Positions 1-4,962 of a stretch of 7,771 nt of DNA are shown one piece after another. Source of the stretch: Fibrobacteraceae bacterium (GTDB lineage Bacteria > Fibrobacterota > Fibrobacteria > Fibrobacterales > Fibrobacteraceae); NCBI GenBank assembly GCA_021443045.1, contig JABUUT010000014.1, forward strand, positions 18,486 to 26,256, in the 5' to 3' direction. Position numbers and translations under genes: made by a program. Under the pieces are notes generated by a model. That model was not told where the DNA came from. It saw nothing but the letters and a program-made list of their open reading frames with translations, and made no database searches. The first letter of the stretch is position 1. Every line of letters begins with the position of its first letter.

Positions 1-28
1 CTTCGGGGCTTTGCCCCTCAGAATGACA
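1..28. repeat. Dispersed hairpin repeat, copy 1
   Basis: This copy begins at or before the window edge. It holds a perfect 5-bp stem, GGGGC (5-9) and GCCCC (13-17), around a TTT loop, followed by TCAGAATGACA (18-28). A second copy in the same orientation lies at 7691-7718 and matches at 25 of 28 positions. Two of the three differences are a paired G-C to A-T change in the outermost stem pair and the third is in the loop. On the minus strand it reads TGTCATTCTGA followed by the hairpin, resembling TGTCATTCTGA-type intergenic repeats known from several bacterial genomes (recalled, not searched). Its function is unknown. Confidence 0.75.
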
Positions 29-64
29 TCGTGAGGTTTACAAATTTGACCCTTATTGACGCCC

Positions 65-174
65 TCTTTAGTCTTTGCTGCTTTGCAGCCAAATGTTTGG
101 CTCGGTAATGTGCAAACAAGTTTCCCCGCTACTCTCGCCTTTCGCATTTGTCATCTTTAGTCTTTCGTCTAAAT
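65..174. repeat. Inverted repeats and degenerate 7-bp repeats downstream of the DUF1232 gene
   Basis: This non-coding stretch follows the leftward DUF1232 gene. Degenerate heptamers appear twice: TCTTTAG/TCTTTGC at 65-78 and TCTTTAG/TCTTTCG/TCTAAAT at 154-174. Between them are two perfect inverted repeats: GCTGC-TTT-GCAGC (77-89) and AGCCAAA-TG-TTTGGCT (87-102). They share bases 87-89, so both stems cannot form fully at once. Neither is followed by a clear T-run on either strand, so I do not call a classical intrinsic terminator. They may be transcript-end structures or remnants of dispersed repeats. Confidence 0.5.
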
Positions 175-213
175 AGAAATTCCCTAGATTCTTTTTAAAT
201 TTAGGACTGTTTT

Positions 214-588
214 CTACAATCTAGTAATTAGGGCCACGATGGCTGCAACAAGACCAAAGAGGAATAATATTGCAATTGCACATAAAATAACCATAATCCA
301 TTTGGCGTAGCGAAGCACTTTCGCCATGGAGCTGTTCTGGTCTGCCGTAAATTGCTGTGCCAAATTTAGTAGGGCTACAGACAAAATTCCAAAATCATCC
401 AACCAGCCCAATACCGGAATGGCGTCTGGCGACAAGTCGATGGGAGAAACTCCATAAGCCACTGCCAGCAGGGTTGTTACAATAGCAATAGCCTTATGTA
501 AACTGCTGGCACCCTGGGGTGTATTTCCTTGGTGGTTCTGTGGTTTTCTTTTGTACATATCTTTGATGTCGTGTATTTCAGGGTCCAT
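214..588 (-). CDS. DUF1232 (YkvA-like) small membrane protein
   Basis: A 124-residue protein of the DUF1232 family, whose biochemical role is not established. The family signature is visible at residues 45-65: YGVSPIDLSPDAIPVLGWLDD, with the typical SPIDLxPD and GxLDD elements. The hydrophobic part of this domain spans about residues 33-78, and a clear transmembrane segment follows at about 96-121. The first 30 residues are polar. It is therefore probably a small inner-membrane protein with one or two membrane-embedded stretches. The ATG overlaps the TAA of the upstream DivIC/FtsB-like gene by one base, which implies co-transcription and probably coupled translation. A possible ribosome site, AGGATGG, lies inside the end of that upstream gene. 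The family call is firm, but no function should be inferred beyond membrane location. Being last in a run with dprA and a septum gene does not by itself link it to either process. Confidence 0.85.
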   Translation of the reverse strand: MDPEIHDIKDMYKRKPQNHQGNTPQGASSLHKAIAIVTTLLAVAYGVSPIDLSPDAIPVLGWLDDFGILSVALLNLAQQFTADQNSSMAKVLRYAKWIMVILCAIAILFLFGLVAAIVALITRL

Positions 589-875
589 TATTTTACCATC
601 CTAAAAACTTTTTCTTCTTTGCGGCTCATGCCGTAGCGGGTGCGCAACAGTTCTTCTTTGTACAAGGAATCTTTGGTAAGCCTTTCTATTTCCTTGTTTC
701 GTTCTTCGATAACATGGTTTAGAGAGTCTATTTCAGCCTTGTATTCTGCAATTTCTGCAGAAATTTCTTGCTGGCGCAAAATGCTGTCTTTACCAAGGAA
801 AAGTTGGAACAGCATAAAGAACACAACCAGCACCAAGCCTATGAGAATGATATATGATTTTCGATTGCGAATCAC
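588..875 (-). CDS. Septum formation initiator family protein (DivIC/FtsB-like)
   Basis: A 95-residue single-pass membrane protein with the layout of the DivIC/FtsB family. It has a short basic N-terminus (RNRK, residues 3-6), a transmembrane helix at about 8-28, a charged coiled coil at about 31-72 with heptad spacing (the EIAEYKAEIDSLNHVIEERN region), and a C-terminal segment YKEELLRTRYGMSRKEEKVF (72-91) that matches the family's conserved YxEExxRxxxGMxxxxExxF ending. Family members bridge FtsL and FtsQ (DivIB) in the divisome. The start is a GTG one base after the dprA stop codon; the next in-frame ATG, residue 21, would destroy the membrane helix. A GGGG stretch in the end of dprA may act as the ribosome site. 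FtsB and DivIC cannot be separated by eye, so I give no symbol. Another short coiled-coil membrane protein is possible but less likely. Confidence 0.82.
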   Translation of the reverse strand: MIRNRKSYIILIGLVLVVFFMLFQLFLGKDSILRQQEISAEIAEYKAEIDSLNHVIEERNKEIERLTKDSLYKEELLRTRYGMSRKEEKVFRMVK

Positions 876-876
876 C

Positions 877-1770
877 TTATAGAACCCCGTTAAAGTGAAA
901 CTGAAAATTATCCGTAGAGTAAACTAGGCCCGATATTTCCAGCTCTGTTAATATAGCTAAAAGTTCTGGCATGTTCATAGGGTATTGTGCCTGGATTTCC
1001 TCCATTGTCTTTTGGAACCCCTTAAATTCTGTGAATATTTGCAGAGCCTTGGGAGAAAGGGTGCATCCTGAATGGATTACCTGCTCTAGTTTTAACCCAT
1101 CTTCCATGGGTATTCCCGCGGTTTCTCGAAGGTGTTCCGGCACATAGACTGGCTTTGCTATTCCCTTATCTAGGTATTGGTTGCAGCCGCTGTGGTAGGG
1201 GTTGTTGAAGTTTCCGGGAATGGCTAGCAAAAGTCTATTGTCTTTAAGGCAATAGTCTGCGGTATGCAGGGCTCCACTTTTCTGGGGACACTCCACAAGA
1301 ACGGTCACTTGACTAAGGCCGGATATAATGCGATTGCGGTTTACAAAGGTCCAGTATTGTGACGTTATCCCTTTTTCGTACTCGCTAACAAGGGCACCTC
1401 CTTGGTCTATAATGCGCTGGGCTAAGGCTTCTTGGCTTTTACTCATTCTACAGTCAATGCTGTGGGGGAGTACTGCAATGGTGGGAATTCCGCAGTTTAG
1501 GGCGGCTTCGTGGCAAAGACTGTCAATGCCCTGAGCTAAGCCAGAAACTACAACGGCGTTGGAACTTTGCAACGACGATACCAGGCGGTGACAAAGTTCC
1601 TTGGCGGAGTCGGAACAGCGTCGGGTGCCAACCATGGCCACACCTATTTTTTGGGGGCTGGGAAGTGTGCCTGCGTAGTAGAGCTCATTGGGCTTGTGTT
1701 TTGATTGTGAAAGCAAAAGGGGAAAGTTTGATGGCAAAATGGAACTATACTTTCTATCTTTTGTGAACAT
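877..1770 (-). CDS. dprA: DNA-processing protein DprA
   Basis: DprA binds incoming single-stranded DNA and loads RecA during natural transformation; it also occurs in species not known to be competent. The 297-residue protein carries the Rossmann-like DprA core: MVGTRRCS (46-53), VVVSGLAQGID (73-83), TIAVLP (97-102), GGALVSEY (124-131), NRNRIISGLS (144-153), SGALHTAD (165-172) and AIPGN (183-187). A C-terminal winged-helix-like segment is at about 237-293. The N-terminal helical (SAM-like) domain of longer DprA proteins is absent or vestigial, since the core begins near residue 40. The usual YP after the TIAVL strand is replaced by RMSKSQ. The ATG at 1770 has a good ribosome site, AAAGGA (1783-1778 on the minus strand), seven bases away. 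The start codon overlaps that of mazG head to head. It leads the run dprA, DivIC/FtsB-like, DUF1232. Confidence 0.93.
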   Translation of the reverse strand: MFTKDRKYSSILPSNFPLLLSQSKHKPNELYYAGTLPSPQKIGVAMVGTRRCSDSAKELCHRLVSSLQSSNAVVVSGLAQGIDSLCHEAALNCGIPTIAVLPHSIDCRMSKSQEALAQRIIDQGGALVSEYEKGITSQYWTFVNRNRIISGLSQVTVLVECPQKSGALHTADYCLKDNRLLLAIPGNFNNPYHSGCNQYLDKGIAKPVYVPEHLRETAGIPMEDGLKLEQVIHSGCTLSPKALQIFTEFKGFQKTMEEIQAQYPMNMPELLAILTELEISGLVYSTDNFQFHFNGVL

Positions 1771-2584
1771 GAAGTATTCCTTTAATGATTTGGTTAAAAT
1801 TATGGATAAGCTCCGCTCTCCCGAAGGTTGCCCTTGGGATAGGGAGCAGACTACTGAAAGTCTTCTTCCTTATTTGGTTGAAGAATCCTGCGAGTTTATT
1901 GATGCGGCCCAGGCCAGGGACAAGGCCCACATGTGTGAGGAACTTGGTGATGTGCTTTTTCAGGTTGTGTTTCATTCCCAGGTGGCCAAGGAAGCCGGCG
2001 ACTATTCCATAGATGATGTGGTGCAGGGTATCTGTGAAAAGATGATCCGCCGCCACCCCCATGTTTTTGGAGAGGTAAAAGTGGAAAATAGCGCTGGCGT
2101 TGTGCGTCAGTGGGAAAAAATAAAGGCCTCCGAAAAGAACAATCTAGAAATGGCGGGCAAGTCTGCTATGGATAAAGTAAGCAAAAGCTTGCCGACGCTT
2201 GCCCGGGCTCAGGAACTCCAGCGTAGGGCCGCCAAGGTGGGCTTTGACTGGGACGAGGCTGAACCTGTATTTGAAAAGGCTCAAGAAGAATTTACTGAAT
2301 TTTGGCACGAAAAACAAGCGTCTACCGAAGAAAATAAGAATGTGGACCGCATGGAAGACGAATTCGGGGACATTCTGTTTTCTTTGGTGAATGTGGCCAG
2401 GCATTGTGGCTTTAACGCTTCCATAGCTCTGCAGCGGGCCAACTCCAAGTTCGAACGTCGCTTTAGGGAAGTGGAAAAACGTGTAAGGGCCAAGGGGCAC
2501 GAAATGAAGGACTTTGATTTGGAAACCCTGGACAAAGTTTGGGATGAGGTAAAAAAGGAAGAGAAGGCAGCCGTGTCTGACTAG
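1769..2584 (+). CDS. mazG: Nucleoside triphosphate pyrophosphohydrolase MazG
   Basis: MazG hydrolyses NTPs and dNTPs to monophosphates and pyrophosphate in the cytoplasm, clearing non-canonical nucleotides; in E. coli it also affects ppGpp levels. From the chosen ATG the protein is 271 residues with the duplicated family layout. Domain one has LRSPEGCPWDREQT (15-28), the metal-binding EExxE at 38-42 and ExxD at 58-61, then RRHPHVFG (94-101). The signature KVGFDW (156-161) opens domain two, which has EExxE at 173-177 and ExxD at 198-201. Both metal sites look intact. The frame is open upstream to an ATG at 1688, but E. coli MazG-like homology begins at MKYSFNDLVKIM and the extra 27 codons lie opposite dprA. 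No clear ribosome site precedes 1769, unusual here. Its promoter must lie within dprA coding sequence. Confidence 0.94.
   Translation: MKYSFNDLVKIMDKLRSPEGCPWDREQTTESLLPYLVEESCEFIDAAQARDKAHMCEELGDVLFQVVFHSQVAKEAGDYSIDDVVQGICEKMIRRHPHVFGEVKVENSAGVVRQWEKIKASEKNNLEMAGKSAMDKVSKSLPTLARAQELQRRAAKVGFDWDEAEPVFEKAQEEFTEFWHEKQASTEENKNVDRMEDEFGDILFSLVNVARHCGFNASIALQRANSKFERRFREVEKRVRAKGHEMKDFDLETLDKVWDEVKKEEKAAVSD
1778..1783 (-). promoter_or_regulatory. Ribosome binding site of dprA, inside mazG
   Basis: The minus strand reads AAAGGA, then seven bases, then the dprA ATG. These six bases are also codons 4-5 of mazG on the other strand. This supports the start at 1770 and means the dprA leader and promoter must lie within mazG coding sequence. 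Confidence 0.7.
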
Positions 2585-2590
2585 GCTGCC
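2566..2590. terminator. Candidate bidirectional terminator between mazG and argD
   Basis: A perfect 7-bp GC-rich stem, GGCAGCC (2566-2572) and GGCTGCC (2584-2590), encloses an 11-base loop and overlaps the mazG stop codon. On the plus strand it is followed by a weakly T-rich stretch (ACCTTTGTGTTT). On the minus strand TTCTCTTCCTTTTTT follows. Its position in the 22-bp gap between convergent genes supports a shared terminator, but the T-runs are imperfect. Confidence 0.55.
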
Positions 2591-2606
2591 ACCTTTGTGT
2601 TTCGCT

Positions 2607-3809
2607 CTAAATATTGCTCAGTGCAGCGTCCAGTTTGGTTAGACCCTCAGCCGCTTCGGCTTCGCTTAAAGTAAGTGCTGGGAGCATTCTCAGCACATTT
2701 CCCTTGGCGCTAAGCACCATCAGCTTTTCCTTGCGAGCCGCGTTGATGATGTTGGCCACTGGAACAGCTTCGTCGATGGCTATGCCTAGAATTAAGCCTT
2801 CGCCCCGAACTTCTTTAAGAAAACCATACTTGGATACCAGTTCAGAAAGACCTTCCTTCAGTTGCGCAGAACGTGTCTTTACGTTTTCCAGAATGCCACC
2901 CATAATCTGGTTTACCACAGAAAGCCCTGCTGCACAGGCAATGGGGTTTCCTCCAAATGTGGTGCCATGGTCACCGGGTTTTAACTGGTCGGCAATAAAC
3001 TCTCGCAAAAGAACGGCTCCAAGAGGAAGTCCTCCACCGATACCCTTGGCGAGGGTTACTAAGTCGGGTTTCAAACCATATTTTTCAAAGCCCAGGAATG
3101 TGCCCAAACGGCCTGTGCCTGCCTGCACTTCGTCTACAATGACTAACACGCCAAATTCTTTTTGCAAACTATTGACGGTGCTTACCATTTCAGAAGATAG
3201 CGTCATTACGCCGCCTTCGGCGGCGAGACTTTCTAGCATAATGGCGCAAGTGTTGTTGTCCACTTCTTTTTTCAAGGCTTCGCAGTCGTTCCAGGCAACA
3301 TGTACAAAGTCGCCTGGCATGCTTCCAAAGCCCTGCCGCAGGGCGGGTTGGCCTGTGGCAGAAAGAGCAGCGAATGTACGGCCATGAAAGCTGTTTACAA
3401 AGGTGATGATTTTTTGCCGGTTGCCTTCGCCCTTTCGGTCGAAATACTTGCGTGCAAACTTGATGGCTCCTTCGTTGGCTTCAGTGCCGGAGTTGCAGAA
3501 AAATGCCTTGTCGAACTTGGTTATTTGCAGGAGCTTTTTACCCAATTCCACCTGGGGCATATTTACATACAAGTTGCTAATGTGGTTGAATTTGTCCATT
3601 TGGTTAAGTACGGCTTCCTTGATGCCCTGGTTCTGGTGACCCAGTGCATTTACGGCGATGCCTGCCACAAAATCCAGGTACGGAGTTCCCTCTTTGTCAA
3701 AAAGGTAGCTGCCCTTTCCTTTTACAAATTCAATATCACTTTTGCCATACAGTGGTGCAATAATTTCTTTATCTTGTTCCAAAAAGGACTTAGTGCAAGA
3801 TGGTTCCAT
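2607..3809 (-). CDS. argD: Acetylornithine aminotransferase
   Basis: This is a class-III PLP aminotransferase that converts N-acetylglutamate semialdehyde and glutamate to N-acetylornithine and 2-oxoglutarate in arginine synthesis. At 400 residues it has the normal length. Visible motifs are GTPYLDFVAGIAVNALGH (41-58), the phosphate-binding SGTEAN (107-112), FHGRT (141-145), the cofactor-ring aspartate in VDEVQAGTGR (225-234), the Schiff-base lysine K255 in LAKGIGGGLP (253-262), GTTFGGNP (282-289) and the carboxylate-binding arginine R374 in LRMLPALT (373-380). One oddity is that the usual EPxxGEGG stretch reads ESLAAEGG (193-200). The start overlaps the end of argB by 20 bp, with a ribosome site TGGAG (3823-3819 on the minus strand) nine bases upstream. 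The neighbouring argB makes ArgD the natural reading over other class-III enzymes. A dual role as succinyldiaminopimelate aminotransferase is possible for this family. Confidence 0.94.
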   Translation of the reverse strand: MEPSCTKSFLEQDKEIIAPLYGKSDIEFVKGKGSYLFDKEGTPYLDFVAGIAVNALGHQNQGIKEAVLNQMDKFNHISNLYVNMPQVELGKKLLQITKFDKAFFCNSGTEANEGAIKFARKYFDRKGEGNRQKIITFVNSFHGRTFAALSATGQPALRQGFGSMPGDFVHVAWNDCEALKKEVDNNTCAIMLESLAAEGGVMTLSSEMVSTVNSLQKEFGVLVIVDEVQAGTGRLGTFLGFEKYGLKPDLVTLAKGIGGGLPLGAVLLREFIADQLKPGDHGTTFGGNPIACAAGLSVVNQIMGGILENVKTRSAQLKEGLSELVSKYGFLKEVRGEGLILGIAIDEAVPVANIINAARKEKLMVLSAKGNVLRMLPALTLSEAEAAEGLTKLDAALSNI

Positions 3810-4581
3810 AGTTTAAATCTCCATTAATTTGTTTGGTAAAATGTTCGGCATCTTTCCAGCCTACAATGTGAATGGCCTTTAGGCCACGCTTAATAGACTT
3901 AAAGCTCTCCCGAACTTTGGGAATCATACCACCGTTAATTACCCCTTCGGCAATCAGTTTTTCGGCGGTTTCTTCATTGAGTTCCGGAATCACGTTTTTA
4001 TTTCCGTCCATAACGCCAGGAACGTCGCTTACCAAAACAAATTGGTCAGCCTTGAGGGCCACGGCTAGCTCTGAAGCGGCGGTATCGGCATTCACGTTCC
4101 AAGAGAGGCTTGGACCACCCGGCTCTTGGCCAATGGAAATGGGGCTTACCACTGGCACAAAGCCACCGCCGAACAGAGTGACGATGATTTCCGGATTAAC
4201 CTTGGTGATGTCTCCCACCAAGCCCAGGTCTACGTTACCTCGTCGCTTTTCTACTTCGAACAAAGAAGCGTCGACGCCAGAAATGCCCACCGCCTTGCAG
4301 CCTTTTTCAATGAGCATACGTACAAGCTTCTTGTTCACATGGCCAGAGAGGGTCATTTCCACCATCTTCATAATGGAAGGGGTGGTTACTCTAAGGCCAT
4401 CGATGAATGTTGGTTGCTCCTTCAGCAGGGCGATATTTTCGTTAATATCCTTACCGCCGCCGTGAACTACAGCAATTTGAGCGTCCATGCCAGGGAGCAT
4501 GGCGACGCCCGCCACAAAATCAGAGAGCTTGGCCTCGTCAATAGCAAGGCTGCCACCAATTTTTACAACCACTTTTTTCAT
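3790..4581 (-). CDS. argB: Acetylglutamate kinase
   Basis: ArgB phosphorylates N-acetylglutamate with ATP, the second step of arginine synthesis. The 263-residue protein shows the amino-acid-kinase fold landmarks: VVVKIGGS (4-11), the substrate loop VVHGGGK (38-44), DGLRVTT (61-67), NVNADTAA (162-169), VSDVPGV (184-190) and GGMIPKV (217-223). It starts directly at the first strand, without the extra N-terminal helix found in arginine-inhibited hexameric acetylglutamate kinases. By analogy with the E. coli enzyme this suggests that it is not feedback-inhibited, but that is inference. The ATG has AGGA four bases upstream and a second AGAGGA further out. Its last 20 bp overlap argD, so the two genes are translated from one message. 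No argC, argJ or argF lies in the window. The promoter should lie in the 120-bp region shared with the divergent ferredoxin gene; I could not place it with confidence. Confidence 0.95.
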   Translation of the reverse strand: MKKVVVKIGGSLAIDEAKLSDFVAGVAMLPGMDAQIAVVHGGGKDINENIALLKEQPTFIDGLRVTTPSIMKMVEMTLSGHVNKKLVRMLIEKGCKAVGISGVDASLFEVEKRRGNVDLGLVGDITKVNPEIIVTLFGGGFVPVVSPISIGQEPGGPSLSWNVNADTAASELAVALKADQFVLVSDVPGVMDGNKNVIPELNEETAEKLIAEGVINGGMIPKVRESFKSIKRGLKAIHIVGWKDAEHFTKQINGDLNYGTILH

Positions 4582-4635
4582 CTTTTCCTGTATATCCTCT
4601 TTTAAAAGAAATATTGCATAAAATTTAGGAAAATA

Positions 4636-4666
4636 TTGAACATTATTAAACCGATTTTGTTATATT
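4636..4666 (+). promoter_or_regulatory. Putative promoter of the ferredoxin gene
   Basis: A -35-like TTGAAC (4636-4641) is followed by an extended -10, TGTTATATT (4658-4666), with a spacing of 18-19 bp, slightly longer than ideal. The predicted start would be near 4673, giving a leader of about 30 bases. The extended TGn element may compensate for the spacing. It lies in the AT-rich gap between the divergent argB and ferredoxin genes. Confidence 0.5.
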
Positions 4667-4690
4667 AGTGACATCAATTAACCATTACAT

Positions 4691-4695
4691 GAGGT
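4691..4695 (+). promoter_or_regulatory. Ribosome binding site of the ferredoxin gene
   Basis: GAGGT six bases before the ATG at 4702 is a near-ideal Shine-Dalgarno site and fixes the start of this very short gene. Confidence 0.8.
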
Positions 4696-4701
4696 AATAA
4701 C

Positions 4702-4899
4702 ATGGCTATTTCTAAAGTTTGGCTTGATGAATCCAGTGACGAATGCGTATCCTGCGGCGCTTGCGAAGCTACATGCGACGCTGTTTTCGCAGTTCCAGAA
4801 AAGATGCAGGTTAAGGAAGGCGTTGATTTTTCTGCCTTCGAAGCTGAAATCAAGGACGCTGCAGATTCCTGCCCAGCTGGCGTTATCAAGTACGAATAA
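4702..4899 (+). CDS. Small acidic single-cluster [4Fe-4S] ferredoxin
   Basis: A 65-residue soluble electron carrier. Cluster ligands are visible as C15-x2-C18-x2-C21 and the later C57 followed by proline (SCPAG), the pattern of single-cluster [4Fe-4S] ferredoxins. A fifth cysteine, C25, sits where two-cluster ferredoxins have the cysteine feeding the second cluster, but the second CxxCxxC is missing, so C25 is probably free or a relic. The chain is strongly acidic (14 Asp/Glu against 5 Lys), typical of carriers that dock on basic partners. The ATG is set by GAGGT six bases upstream. It stands alone, with its own promoter and a strong terminator, divergent from argB. Likely partners would be pyruvate:ferredoxin oxidoreductase, hydrogenase or Rnf-type enzymes in an anaerobe, but none is in the window. 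Confidence 0.9.
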   Translation: MAISKVWLDESSDECVSCGACEATCDAVFAVPEKMQVKEGVDFSAFEAEIKDAADSCPAGVIKYE

Positions 4900-4910
4900 T
4901 TTTTCCCTTG

Positions 4911-4950
4911 AAAAAAAAGAAGGCTTCCCGTTTGGGAAGTCTTTTTTTTT
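4911..4950. terminator. Bidirectional intrinsic terminator (ferredoxin and lipoprotein genes)
   Basis: An 8-bp stem, GGCTTCCC (4922-4929) and GGGAAGTC (4934-4941) with one G-T pair, closes a GTTT loop. It is followed on the plus strand by nine T (4942-4950) and preceded by eight A (4911-4918), which become a T-run on the minus strand. It therefore terminates the ferredoxin transcript arriving from the left and the lipoprotein transcript, whose stop is at 4963-4965, arriving from the right. Confidence 0.92.
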
Positions 4951-4962
4951 GCTTGAAAACTC

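Noticed and set aside
184..224. CTAGATT...AATCTAG inverted repeat at the end of the DUF1232 gene as a terminator
   Set aside because: The 27-base loop and AT-rich 7-bp stem without a following T-run make a weak structure; its right arm lies inside the coding sequence.
1688..1768. Extended N-terminus of MazG starting at 1688 or at the ATG at 1739
   Set aside because: The added residues do not resemble MazG and run opposite dprA coding sequence. The nearest purine-rich site (AGGGGAA near 1718-1724) is too far from the ATG at 1739 to support it.
2614..3387. A 257-codon open frame on the plus strand opposite argD
   Set aside because: It is fully antisense to a gene with all ArgD active-site motifs, has low-complexity Ser/Pro/Ala-rich composition and resembles no family I know. 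It is a shadow of codon bias.
3300..3827. A 175-codon plus-strand open frame opposite the start of argD
   Set aside because: It overlaps the conserved argD and argB sequence on the other strand and has no recognisable domain or ribosome site of its own.
3872..4605. Two plus-strand open frames opposite argB
   Set aside because: Both are antisense to a complete acetylglutamate kinase and show no domain; they are shadow frames.
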